Part shown: positions 35,894 through 48,350 of the stretch, in pieces
Layout of the letters: the number at the start of each line of letters is the position of its first letter
How positions within the stretch are numbered: position 1 is the first letter of the stretch
Assembly (NCBI GenBank): GCA_009192285.1
Contig: WBVU01000016.1
Location: 1,313,101-1,377,100 of the forward strand
DNA: 64,000 bases
Origin: Morchella semilibera
Taxonomy: Eukaryota > Ascomycota > Pezizomycetes > Pezizales > Morchellaceae
Reading direction: 5' to 3'
Position numbers and translations under genes: made by a program
Notes under the pieces: model-generated
Seen by the model: the letters and a program-made list of their open reading frames with translations, nothing else
Databases searched by the model: none
What the model was told of the DNA's origin: nothing

Positions 35894-36960
35894 TGGGGGT
35901 GGGGGTTTGTATTGTGAGCGGGCGTTTTGGTGCTTTTTTTTAATGTAGATAGATATGTGATACAGTTCCGGAAGGGAAAAGCTGGTGTTTATTTTATTTT
36001 ATTGGCTCGTAGCTAGCCAGTGATCAATTGCTCCGTAGATCTCAATTGGTGCAATATATATAGTGCTCTCGTTGTGTTTGACTACTAGCATAGATACGTC
36101 CCGGGGGTGTAGTGTAGTGGTGCTTGGTGGTGCAGTCATGAAATGTCACTCGATCCATTGATGGGCTGTAGCTGGTTATTTGGTGGGTAGCTCAGTCCGC
36201 ACAGGCCGGCGTGTCGCCTACGAGCTAGGTCGGTGACATGATGAAAGCCGCAAGTTGTCTGCCCGATTCATGGACGCGGGTCGTGTCGGGTGGGTTGGGT
36301 GGGCTGGGGTTGGTTGGTTGGGCTGGGTTGGTTGTATGTATGGCGGCCTGGAATGCGGGTGTGCAGGGCGGCGACGGTGTAGATGGTAGCACCGGGTGTG
36401 TAGAGTGACCCCAGGACCAGTGGATGGGGGTTGGGGTCGTCCTGCGGCCGAGTGATAATCTGTGACTCGCGCAACGGGTGGTGTAGCTGGGGGGATGGCG
36501 GGGTGCTTCTATGGTTGGTTGGTTGGGTTTTGTGTGCGGTGTGGTGGTGGGGGGTTCTGGCTGGGGTTGGAGGTGTATGTGGAGGTTGTATATACATTCA
36601 CTGGTGTATAGTACTCATCCTAGCTTGTGCTTGTGCTGTGCTTGCGGTGATAGCTTTCTTGCTGTAGGGTTTATAGCCAGCCCCTTTAGGTCGGCGTCGG
36701 CGCTGTGGTGTTGATACGTTCCTCCCTCCTTTCCTTTGGGGGGGAGTAGCGGGCGCGCGTTGCAAGTGCGTACTTACATACCAGGGGTTACCACCTCGCC
36801 CCAAGCAGGTACATGCATGTATACATGCACTCTGGTTATCCCCTCCGCTCCCCCAATGCCATTCCTGCCAGTTAGACCTTTCATTTCCTTTTGATGCGTT
36901 TGCCAAGGAGATCGATCTTGGGGGCTCATAAACGACAACGGCACAAGCAAAGGCATCGTG

Positions 36961-37030
36961 GCGTGGCCTAGTGGTAGTACACTGGGCCTCGCCATATGAC
37001 CACGACAGGTTCAAATCCTGGTGGGAGCAG
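36961..37030 (+). other. tRNA-like sequence with A- and B-box
   Basis: TGGCCTAGTGG (36964-36974) matches the pol III A-box and GGTTCAAATCC (37008-37018) matches the B-box, at tRNA-like spacing. The T arm pairs at four of five positions (ACAGG with CCTGG). However, the 7 bases before the A-box do not pair with those after the T arm, and the anticodon stem is poor. It is probably a decayed tRNA gene or the head of a tRNA-derived repeat rather than a working tRNA. Confidence 0.35.
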
Positions 37031-39013
37031 TGATGAGAAAAGCCCAACATGGTAGCGACGCTCTTGAGGGATGACTACTTCTTCACGTAAGTCTTTTGTT
37101 GCCGGCCTTTTTTTTTATCGGTGGTCTCTCTACGGTATGTACATGTTGTCGTGCTTAGTCAATAGGTTGCGGGGCGCAAAAGGATGTAATCTAGTACATG
37201 GTAGATATACGCCCTGTTTTCCGGCTTTATTTTTAGAGGGGGTGGATACTTGTGTATGTATGTAGCTATAACTGGAGTAGACATGCGCCGCCGGCTGGCA
37301 GGAAGCGTTGGTGGGGCTGTATACAGGAGCCGCACCAGCCCGTTTTCTGTTCCGCCTCTAGTACGTACAGCGAAACCCTAACCCTGTGGGTCAGGGTCGG
37401 CTAGGTTTGCACTGTGGACACACGTTTTAGAAGGGAGGGCGTGGTCCTAGCGTGGAGATTGTTGGCAGGGGTTGTAGACTGTTTCTGGGGAGGGGTAATT
37501 GTGGGAGGTATATAGATCGTCTTTTGGGCGTTTGTGTTGTGTGTTGTGTAAGGAGTTGAGATTGTATATGTGGGCCCTATCCCCTGGACTGTCACCTGAC
37601 TTTGTCCTATGCCGGAAATCATCCTACGTTTCCTTAGGGGGATTATTCTTGAGGTACTAGGCGGTGATGTAATGTGTATATTAGGTTACTAATCGTTGTT
37701 GAGATACAAGTATGCTTAGGGACAATTGCAAGGCACATGGAGCGGTAAATGTGCCAAAAGTAATGGTGGTATAAGCACTGAATTTCAGTCCTTGTGCCAA
37801 TACAAATGTCTTTATGCTGCGCTGTACTATATTAACCATTAGTACTACTTACCGCCGGTGGTGGCAGAATGCTTGCCACTAGTGTAAAATGCCTGCCACT
37901 GGTGGTGGGTAGACAATTGGACTCATAGATTGCCCCTTTTGGCCGAGTGGTCTGTACTTTTATCCGTTCTGGGGTATGAATATCGGTATTGTATTGCTTT
38001 TTACCACCGGTGGTAACATAATTTACCATCGTTGGTGGAATTACTTGATTGTTACGGACCCATATTTGGGTCGCGAGCGGTCCAGGGGATAGCTTACTTA
38101 TGGCCGTATGTAATACACCCCCCCCCCGGGGTACAGACCCCCGCACAACCTCCCCGCCCCGCACGCCAGCCACAGGAACATGCTGCGCCCCCTTTCCACC
38201 CATCCATCCGCCCATCCATCTATCCATCCATCCATCCGCCCAGAAAACAAAACGCCCCCCCCCCCCTTTTGAAACTATAGTGGAGGAAATATATATGTGT
38301 ACAATATATAACCCAGTCAGAAGGAGCAATATTTCAAGAACGGCCCTCCTGGGCACTATGGCTGTGGAGGAAGTGGTGCGGGATGAACTGATTGTTTTCT
38401 TCTTCTTTTTTCTCTTGAAGATGGATGATGGAGGGACGTTCTGGGGTGTTGTTGCCATGGCATACGATTAATGAACTGGAGTATGTGCGTCATGGATCAT
38501 CACTCGGCATGTGTTTGTGGGGGGGGTGTTGCCACCATTGCGCCTAGGGCTTTATATCCGGCACACACAGATACACCACGTTACTGTCTTATGCCTACAC
38601 AAGGCGCCTCCTTGGTGTGGAAGGAGTAACAAAGTCTGTTAATATAATAGTGGTTCGATATGCTCAACTGTCCAGTCCCGGGCTAGACGGGACTGAATCG
38701 TGACCGGATGTGCAGCCTTGCACTTATCACAGAGAGGACTAAATTAATACCAAATTGCAAAATAGTTCCATATTGTATAATTCCTCTACCTCTATGGGGA
38801 TGGAAATCTATTTATCATAAACGTCGTAATAAACAATAAACCCTTCTAGGCGATATGTAGTCCTAGTCCTTGAAGTCCGTCCTCCCTTTGGCTGGAAAAA
38901 CCGCAGGACTCGACCGTCCTGGCTTGGCATAGTTGACTGGCGTTGGACCGTCACCCGCCAACCACACCGCACCGCAGCTACCGATTGGTCTACAGCTAAC
39001 GTATACATAGCTA

Positions 39014-39137
39014 CCCGCAAACCCACGAACGCTCCCGGACCCGACCGTACAAGAAGGTAGCCTTGGCGGGTTTTCTTCCGTGGGTGTATGTATGTATGCA
39101 GTAGCAAGCGAGTCCAGAAACGCTATGGGGATACGAG
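39014..39137 (+). mobile_element. CTCG-ended MITE, family B, copy B
   Basis: A 124-bp element flanked by TA at 39012-39013 and 39138-39139. The right end is GTCCAGAAACGCTATGGGGA followed by TACGAG; the left end CCCGCAAACCCACGAACGCT is its imperfect complement. The core GGTAGCCTTGGCGGG matches 63442-63565 and, inverted, 5917-6040. It has exactly the length of copy C. It is non-coding. Confidence 0.7.
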
Positions 39138-39583
39138 TATATACCACCTGGGGTGTGTTGACCGGGGCCTTGGATAGGTTGCCGTTGTTAGGGCTCGAGT
39201 GCCGGCATGGGAGTCGCGGTCACCGGTTATCACTCGCTGGGATTCCAGGGATACCCCTGCAAAAGAGGGGGGGGGGGTAACACATGTATAAATATATTAC
39301 TTGGGGAGGGAGGTTTGGTTATATTTACGGAAAATGGGGGTGTTTTTCCCCCCTGAGCTCCAAAAGGGGATGGTTTGTAGTTACATGTACATACATATAC
39401 AGGGAAAAAGCGAAAGGGAGAATAGAAAAGGAATGGAGGAAGAAAAAGAGGAAATGATATCTTGGTAGTAGTACAGCCCCTCATAATAGACCCCTCCTCA
39501 TCTTCATTACTGGTGTATGGCCCTACTAAATAAGTGAGTAAACCATGCCCCCAATTGTTTTTTTGATTGCTTTTTTTTGTTTT

Positions 39584-42347
39584 TTACAAGTTTCCTGTCC
39601 AGTTTATGCTGGCTGGCCAGGATCCCATGTATCCAACGTCGACATCACTCTCCCCCTCTAACCCCTCACTGCCACTCTCATCACCCGCATCCATCTCCCC
39701 GTACCCCTCCTCCGTATCCTCCCACGCGGCTACCGCATCATTATCCCATCCCATCCACGCACTACCGGTGCTATCACTATCGCTTTCGGAAGCGTCAAAA
39801 CCATCCGGGTCAGATTCGGTGGCATTGGCAAAGTGGTGTGCGATCTCATAACTATGGCGGCGTTCTACCTCTAGATCCACGCCACCAATGGCACGTCGGA
39901 GGTCACGGGAATTGATAAATGTAACATCCTGATTTATGACCTCCGGCTCGGAAGAAGTGGGGTTGGTATCTTCAACGACGTCTCGCCATTTGATCCATAG
40001 TCCGTTCCAAGGGAGGCATTCGTCGTCGTGGCGTTCGTGAATGTTGAGTGATTCCACTTCGAGGTCGTCTATATTGCAGCCATGTTAGTTTATGGGGTGA
40101 GGGTAGCACAGAGGAACTAGAGTAGTACTTACCGGCATCACCAACTCTCCAGAGACCCTGGAATGTCTTTTGCTCCATATCCCAGATTCCCATTTTCCAC
40201 TCAGCACAAACGCCAAGGTACCTCCCGCACCCACTGATAGTAACATATTTATCCAACTCCCCCCACCCCTGTGGTGTGGGAATTCTATTCCTGGGGGCCA
40301 CCAAAAGCGCGTTTGCCTCTGCTTCTGTCTCACCCTTGAAGATGCCCACCTGCGGGGGGTCCTCAAGACTGGATTCATCACCCAGATCCCATAGGAATAG
40401 GTTCTCGTATCCATATCTCTTCCTCCTACCAATGCCGGCCCACATGCCATCATCGTCATCTCTACGGACCGGTGGACCAAGTCCGCCTAGAGATGCGACA
40501 AGAATGCCATCACCGAGGGCAAAGGAACACCACATATAGCAGCGCTCAGGAATACTCCGTTCTTCCTCTGCAAGATTGAGAATCTTGATTGTATCACCAG
40601 TCTGGACAGAGAGAATATGGAATTCCATGACAGCCTTGTACGCATAGCGGTCCGGGCGCCCTGCAAGTGGGATAATATGACGGCGAGTAGAATACGCAAC
40701 CACAGTAGAGTTCATGGTAATCCCATCGTTATCGAGCCAGTATTCACCGCCCCTCCCATCGATCCCCTTCACGACCATTCTACGCTGCCAACGGAGGCTG
40801 TTGTCGGAGCGCATGAGTCTGTGATTCTGATCCGCATCATTTGTGAGGCTAGTCGGGGCGCTTCCTGCAAAGCAACTGATGGTACTGGCACGACGGCCAC
40901 TGTTGTCGTCGCAAACAATGAGATGTTCACCACAGCTCTTGAATTCCCAAGTAATATCTCCATGTTCCTCGTCCCAGTCCGTCTCGACATCGCGCTCGGG
41001 GGAAGCTTCCGGGCTGAGCTCCTTTACAGAGCGGGGCATTTTCCACACCATGTTTACCTCCACATCGCCATCTGCATTCTCCATACAAAGTCGCTCCACT
41101 GCTGCAACCTCTAGTTGCTTCTGCACAAGTCGGGGCACAAGCCGTAGGTTTGCGTCTGAATGGAGGAGCGACTTTGCAAAGCTTACAAGACCGGCATCTG
41201 ACACATGCTTCATGGTCCACAATGCCTGAGCCACAGTGAACCGCTGTTTTTCATCTTCAGGCGGCGGCGTTGCAGATGACCCCTTCCGCAGAAGTGCCCT
41301 GTATGTGCTCGCATTGATGCCGTGATTGACGTCTCCCCAACGTTGCGCATTCATGAATTTATCATGGTCCACTGGCTTGATAAAGGGGCTCCATGCTTTC
41401 TCGGCCTCTGCGATATCTTCAGCACTCGGTGGCGGAAATACATGGGGTATGTCTAAGTGGTCACGTTTTGAGCCTTTAAACTTGCCGGCCAACGCCTCCA
41501 CCTTCTCTTGATGCTGCTGTTGTAGCCTCTGCCCTAGAGGTACATTAGATGGTGATGCCGAGGGGGCACCACCGAGAATTGCGGCACGTTGGACTGTGAT
41601 CCAGGCGCGATCGCGCTTTTCTGGGAATACACGGGGATCATCGGAAAAGAGAATCCAGCTTGAGGTTTCGCCCTGTTTCGAAGATGTCTTTCCAGGTGGT
41701 TGGGCGTCTCCCCAGCCGCATGTCTTCACGCCAACATAGGCGACGCCCTCCTCGGTGCGTGCTGCTTCGGTAGAGGAGTGTACAAAGTCGATGATACGGC
41801 TGACAGTGCGCCCTTTAGGGTCCACTGATAGAGGGGGCAGCTGTGCGGCAGCGCATTTCTCGTTTTGGTGCGAGGTCAGGGTCCGGAAGTTGTCTTGGAT
41901 CTTCCAGTCACGTGGGACATACCTAGGCCCATATCGCGTGGTTGGACAGTTTCCGTCTGGGATACTGGTTGTTGAGGGATGATGCAGCTCGGCGGGAAAT
42001 TCTCGGCGAGACAAGTGCAAAGTTCTAGAGAATGCCTTAAAGGTTTGTCGCTTTGTAGTAAGTGAAGGAGGTACACGGGTCCCAGACAGAGTGGGGGATG
42101 GGAAAAGGCGGGTGTCGTGAGAGAGCAGGAAGAAAGCTGCGGCACGGTAAATGTATTTGTCGAGAGTGGGATCCTCGATTATGTGGTGGAAGCCCTTGCA
42201 GGTGAGGTTACAGGACCGGAGGGAATCGGGGCCGCCGGCGAGACCGACGAATGTAAGAATGCGGAAGAGGATTTCAGGCGGGAGGCGGGAGATTGGGGAT
42301 GATGGCAGCTCCATCTTCCTGTGGTGTTGAGATTCTCTATTGTCCAT
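39584..42347 (-). CDS. F-box protein with WD-like C-terminal region
   Basis: Probably the substrate-recognition subunit of an SCF ubiquitin ligase. Two exons, 42347-40133 and 40068-39584, are separated by a 64-nt GT..AG intron (donor GTAAGT) and join in frame through VGDA-DDLEVESL, giving 899 residues if the ATG at 42347 (MDNRESQ) is used. A second ATG at 42314 (MELPSS) is equally plausible. The F-box spans about residues 20-60 (ISRLPPEILFRILTFVGLAG, then a conserved Cys-rich turn and CKGFHHII). The second half has strand-rich, Trp-Asp-containing repeats (WLDNDGITMNSTVVAYSTR, LFLWDLGDE, GRYLGVCAEWKMGIWDM) resembling a degenerate beta-propeller. The C-terminal tail is acidic and Ser-rich (ESDPDGFDASESDSDSTG). 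Poly-Thr-type codons upstream of the ATG come from a GGT/GTG microsatellite and are not counted. The gene looks intact. The target is unknown. Confidence 0.8.
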
Positions 42348-45300
42348 CGGTGGCGGTGTAGTGGTGGTAGTAGTGGTGGTGGTGGTGCGATGATTGTGGA
42401 GTAGTGGTGGTGATGGTGCTGATGTCAACACTAGTACTAGTAGTAGTGGAGAGAGGCTTTGAGGAGGAGAAAGGCAATGCTCCGTAAATGTAAATGGTAT
42501 ATATTTTCCCCTTCCCTATCAGCAAAAGGTAACTGCTAGAGATATGTGGGTAGCTGAGGTGAGAAATGTAGTAACTGAGGTATATGAGTGAGGTTCCGTG
42601 TTGCTCACAGACACAGACGGGACATTGATTATAGATGTATGCCTACTGCTGCCAAACACTGTGTAAGTAATTTGTCGTATCCTGTCCTAGCACTGCTAGT
42701 TGTCTGTGTCTCTCTTTTCTCTTCCTGTCAATTCCCTGTGCTGTTGTGTTGTGATGGTGGGGGGGGGGTATAGAATTGCAGCAGTGTGTGATCGGATGTG
42801 CAATATCATCATCTCCATAGAGAAGATCGGGGGGAGTACGACAAACAATGAAATCCACAGTCAAGTGTATATCCAAAAAAGAAAGAGTCTCAGAAACATA
42901 CACCTTAAACGGCACCGTTTTTTTTGCAAGTGGTGTTTTTGCTTCTTTTTTTCCAGTGCAGTTGACGCGGATCACTTCTATACTAAGGCGGGGGGAAGTG
43001 ATATAAAGATAACAAATGAGACTGTAGCTACTGCAACTGCATGCTTGCCTACTGGCTACCTGCATGCTCTTCTCTTCGACCTCTTCATCTTCTAGTTATT
43101 CATCTTTTACTTCAACCAGCTACTAACGATTCTCTTCAGTACCCCCCCCCCTGGGGGGATTAAAGAAGAAAAAGAAATTCCCGTATGCTGTATGCTGTAT
43201 GTCAGTACACGTACCTACCTGGTACCACCATCGTCCGATATGTTCTTCCAAGAACTGAACATTTTCTTCCTTGCTTTTGCATATATTTCTACTTGCAATT
43301 ATGAAAAACATTTTCACTCTTGCGCCACGCTCACAACCAGCGACCAGACAATCAATCAGTCAAACAACTGCTTAGCAAGCTAGCTGCGTCGTGTCATGTA
43401 TGTACCAATGTACCTATAGAACCAAAGCCACTGACGGACAAAGCTGGGTAGGGAAAACGCACAACCAGAAATATTTATGTGGAATATTCCGACCACCCAC
43501 AAATTGAAGATTAACCTCCGGCTGGCGTTTTTTTTATACCTAGCACAGGGTCAAAGCAAGCCACCGAATACGGCTACTCGCACTGCATGGAAATCTTTGG
43601 TAGGATGTTGTATGTGCACTAATATACTTACAGTAAAAAAGAATGGGACCCACACAACCTCAAGACATATATCTGTTATATCCCTTTGAGATATCCCTTT
43701 GAGCTCGCTCATGACAGGTAGGCAGACAGGCGTTGAAAAGAAGACCCTGCATCTATTCCCCCCACCTCTCTCTCTGCATGTTCTTACATCGTCCTCCGCC
43801 TGATGGTAACCCCGGGCACAGAATGCAAGGCAATCATCAATCAGCCCATTCTCTATGTCTTTTCTCCTCCGACATATCGACCATCTAGATGTGTTGTTTG
43901 GAATGTACGATATTATAAGTCAGGACGTCGATAGTTCTGTGATATATGCAACCCTTGTGGTCCAGACGTCACACACACAGACAGGTTTTTTGTGTATCTG
44001 TAGAGTAATCTTTCATTTCCACCCTTTCCCCGGCCCCCAGTCTTGGTCGAAGGCAGTAAGGCAAAAAAAAAATTAAATGCGAAAAGAGACCGTGAAACAT
44101 TTGAGGTGCAACTTCGCATTTGCCCCCACCGCGCGTTTTGTTTCGTTCGTTCGTCCATACGTATGATCAGCGGCGAAGAAGTGGGCGGCTGTTATGGTAT
44201 ATATACCCTGAACAATTATGCATCCAGGGACCTGGATGGGTGGGCGTGGATAGGATAGATGCTTGATGCCTGGAAGAACGACAGAAACACCCTGGAATAT
44301 GTACTCTGTAAAGCACTGTACTCCCAAAACAATTCCACCACCGTCATGCAGAATGTAAGTTCGTCCTCCCCTCGAGGCAGTCTGTTTACCGTCTGTTGCT
44401 AACACGGCCATAAAACGCCCACCATGACAGCCCCACCCTTCGCTCTCAATAACAGTTTAACATCATCTCAGTCGCCGCTCTTCGCATCCAGCGCGGTTCG
44501 CTCCCGTGCCACCACACTGCGCTGCTGCTACTGCAGCGGGACATCGCACAACCCATGCTGTTGGGTTCAGAACATCCATCCAACCTTTTTAACCACCCCC
44601 CCTCACCATTTCACCCCTCTCCATCCAATGACGTATATTACCGTACCGCGATGTCTCACATCTCCGCTGCAACGGCATGGCACGGCAGTTCTTATTGATC
44701 GATTGAGGTTAGATGGCTTTTTGTTTGAACTCATACCAAGTGTCCATACCGGTGTCCCCGCTGCACCAAAAAAAACTATGATAGGAAAAAATTAAAGCAA
44801 GAAAGCTCATAAACTGGGTTTATGTGGATTGAAAATACCGAAGGCCGATAATTGGTGTAAAACATCACTACATCAATGTTGCGCACCTCGAGTGGAACTA
44901 CATGTAGGTAGATGCACTTGCACTACTACATGTAACTAATGCAACAGTCCAAACAGGCACATGACACAGGATGTCATATTGTTTATTTTGTGAACTCCAT
45001 TCTGCGCACCCATCCATGCCAGCAAGACATAAGGCGGACGTGTAACGTAAAACAGAACAACGCAACAGAACATCTAGATGATTATTCCTCCGAAACGAAT
45101 TCCGAAGCATCCTCGATGACCATGTTTTACAAAGCCAAGCACTAAACCCTGAATGGTTTGGCTGGGGTGAAAAAACTGTTGAAGAATCCATATCGAGAGT
45201 CATCTATGTGAAAGGAACTTCACTCCTAGATGTTATTTTTGTTGGGCTCCGATTCCACATGGGGGGGGGGGGTTACATGTACCTACATGTACTTTGGTCC

Positions 45301-47096
45301 AATGGCCCTTAAGAGATTACAGTCTCAAGTACATACATGTATGTATGTACAGTAGGCACTTATTATTGAGCAAGCCCTAGATCCTTATTCGTGGGGTGAT
45401 AGTAGTAGTGGAGGTTTGGGCTGAGAGGGGAAGCTTACAATTGTTGTCTTGTGTAACGTAACGTAACCCATCAAGCTCTTGTCAGTTTTCTGATTTCTCC
45501 GCACTTTTCAAACTTGGGGAAGATCCCGTATATAGATACTACATTGGGTCGGTCGCCCATCATTTTTTTGCCTCCAGAGCTACAAGAGACAAAGGAGACG
45601 GCGGGAAAGAAGATAACTCTGATCCCCACATTTCCATAACTATGTATTCCCAAGTGCCGGGGGAACGGGGAATTCCCCCAAAGAATCGGGCGTGAAGCCC
45701 TGCAGGATAATGGAGTGGGCCAGGCTTTCTTGGATCGATAATACCGCCAGGACATGCCACAGTAAGTTTACGAAGAAGGCTGTTGAAGGGCTTAACGTGT
45801 CATGTTCGATTTGGCACCAAAATCGAACAAGAAGGCCCAAGATCTACTCACCTTTGGGGGGGGGGGTATCATAAATCCCGGTCCACTTGCATGGAGACTA
45901 GAAGATATATAGAAATGCAGGCCATCATGTGGTTTTATAGAATCGTAGGTTGGTCCTAGATGACATATAGTCGATCGGTTTATTGAATTAAGGGAAAGCT
46001 AGCGAGTGATTGATTATGAAGGCTTGGCCCTAACTAGTTTTCGATTCTTTTCATCCAATTATAGGTATTCAAATATCTTCCAAAGACACTTACTATATAT
46101 ATATATAATAGCACTCTCTAGGATCTCAAGCTTATTAACCAAAGATTCAAACCCCATGTGAGAGGGAGAAAAAAAAACAATGATCGAAGCCCAAGCGCGT
46201 CTCCGCAGTTGCAGAATCAGTAAGGTGGGTGATACCGACACAGCCGCGGAACAGCACCTCCTCCATCTACCAGCGCCATAATTCTGTACCAAACCCGGGG
46301 CTCCGGCAAGTCAACAATTAGCCTTCCGGCCCCAAGTTTTGGAAAACACAAAACCCAGGCTAGTGAAATAAGATTTCTCTTGATCCCGTTCGGTGCGACG
46401 GCAGAAAAAGGGAATTTTGGATGCATCCACACCTTCTGTACATGTTGTACCCTTTTGATTTCCCAACAATGGAATTTTAAGGTTGATGGGAACCCAGGAG
46501 AGCATTACCAGGGAGGAATAGTGGAGTGCAGGAAGCAAGTACCCCACAAATTCCGAAATCTAGGTAAGCTATACACCACCATGAGTTATCACAAATACGG
46601 TAGGTGTTACATAGAGTGACAGGTATATAAATTTCAGTCAACGACTACTTTTCTTATTCTGACTTCTACAATCATATAGAGTGGCACCTCCCACAAACGC
46701 CGCATATTCGCTCTTGAAAGAACTGCGCTATTTATGATGCCACGTGACGCCAATATCTTTGGCTTGAGAAGATGCGGTTGCAGCCATTAGCTAATTAGAG
46801 AGTTCCGGCCGGTAACTATACCAACCAAGCCAGGTTATATATGAGAGTATAATATCAGAATATATAGACACGGCCTTTTATTTATATATTAAAATCTCCC
46901 CATGTACTAATATGTACAAGAGAGGAGAATTCAAGGGGAGGAGGGGCGGCGGATAGGCCACTAGCATTGTTCAGCTACGGAGACTTGTATCTTTGCTACA
47001 TGTAGTTCTATATGACATATGCCGTTGATTATCTAATTAATAGTTGCATGGTATGCGTTAGCCAATGCTTTTTGTACTTTAGGTCAAATTATTATA

Positions 47097-47211
47097 CTCG
47101 TCTACCAGCATAAGAACCAAAAAATTCAATTTGTATAGAGTAGCGATGATCTCTCCTACAAATCATTCCTGTTTCCGTCACTTGCATTTTCTGGTTCTTA
47201 TGGTAGACGAG
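47097..47211 (+). mobile_element. CTCG-ended MITE, family A, copy 3
   Basis: A 115-bp element starting CTCGTCTACCAGCATAAGAA and ending TTCTTATGGTAGACGAG, with TA at 47095-47096 and 47212-47213. The terminal repeats pair over about 20 bp with one small bulge. The interior TTCCGTCACTTGCATTTTC is shared with copies 1 and 2; a further interior block is shared with copy 2 in inverse orientation. Confidence 0.8.
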
Positions 47212-48251
47212 TATATGTTAGGTGAAAAACAAAAAAGTGGGAAAACAAAATTAATCGTCATTCGAGTGATAATATGTGATTAAATTTATAGTTGGTCGAG
47301 GGCTTAGTATAAGTGAGTGTTAGTTCGTATTAACTACTTATAGCCTGCCTCTAAAATATTCTACATTTATTCAACATGGGACAATGACCTCTAGCTCTTG
47401 ATATCCCCCAAATCTGGTGGATCGGCTCCAGCGTAGCTTGTTCTTTAGTCAGTCAATCGGTCAATCAAGCTTGTACTTTTTTTGAGACTAGTAACCTCAA
47501 ATTTTTAGATGCCTAAATGATTTTATATTAAGCTAGACTGTATTTTAATCATGCGGATTACCCCTGATCGCTGGTGACATGCAGCTCCCCACTAGCTGCC
47601 CAGTCTATTAAACACCATAAGTATATTACAACAAGCAGCACGCATATATCATAAAAGGCAGTAACATAGTTCTTTTTTGTGGCTCTTTGGCTTGACATGT
47701 TAACCATATCTTGATCGGTATTGATTGCGCCATCGAAACCAGTTTTTCCCGATACATGCGCGGCCTGATATGAATAGTTAAGCATATAAGGAACATACAT
47801 AGGTCCAGACATGGCTATTTTGAATTGTTTGATAAAAGGGGTGATATTTATGTGAGCTGATGAGCGAATGTAATGTCATGTCGATTACCGAATTCGTCTA
47901 ATTAGCATGGGTGAAGTTATTTGAATTATTTGATCTAGTCGAATATACATGTAATTAACACATGGAACTAAATGTATGCACATGCATACGTCACACGATT
48001 GGCTCAAACGAGCTAGCATTAACTTCATTAGACCACGTGCTATCTTGTGCGAGCACAGAATTCCTATCCTTAAAGTTGCCCTCCATCTCGTTTTAAACAT
48101 CACCACCACCCTCGAGCCCAATTGCAATACCTACGTCTCGTTCAGGAACGAGTGAATACTTATTTCTAGATGTTTACGCAGCACTATAGGATTTCAAGGT
48201 TTTCTTTCATGAACCCACCCGCATTTTAAGGCAGAACCCTGATGTTCATAC

Positions 48252-48350
48252 GGAGGAGGTCGATAAGTATGTGAGTAGCCCAATTCTACTTTGTAGTAAC
48301 AACAAAACACCTCTACGCCTTGCTTACTCACATACTTACGTCCTTCCTCT
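48252..48350. mobile_element. Foldback element, single copy
   Basis: About 99 bp. The left arm GGAGGAGGTCGATAAGTATG continues with TGAGTA and is complementary, with a few mismatches, to the right arm TACTCACATACTTACGTCCT followed by TCCTC. The loop is about 40 bp. There is no clear target duplication, so this could be a hairpin MITE or an isolated inverted repeat. Confidence 0.5.

Larger units (their letters stand above)
35894..39583. other. Intergenic region, G-rich then mixed
   Basis: No gene is supportable. The section 36270-36560 is G/T-rich on the plus strand with repeated GGTTGG and GGGTTGG units, a possible G-quadruplex region. Other content: a tRNA-like sequence (36961-37030), a repeat-like patch rich in CCACCGGTGG motifs (37848-38046), a TCCATC microsatellite (about 38198-38240), a hairpin at 38673-38695 (CAGTCCCG..CGGGACTG) and a family B element (39014-39137). 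Confidence 0.5.

Noticed and set aside
37848-38046. Patch with repeated CCACCGGTGG-type motifs, possibly another short element
   Set aside because: The repeats are short and irregular and I could not define ends or a second copy.
44424-44795. A 123-codon frame starting MTAPPFALNNSL
   Set aside because: Low-complexity Ser/Thr/Pro-rich sequence without recognisable domain or signal peptide; a chance frame is likely.
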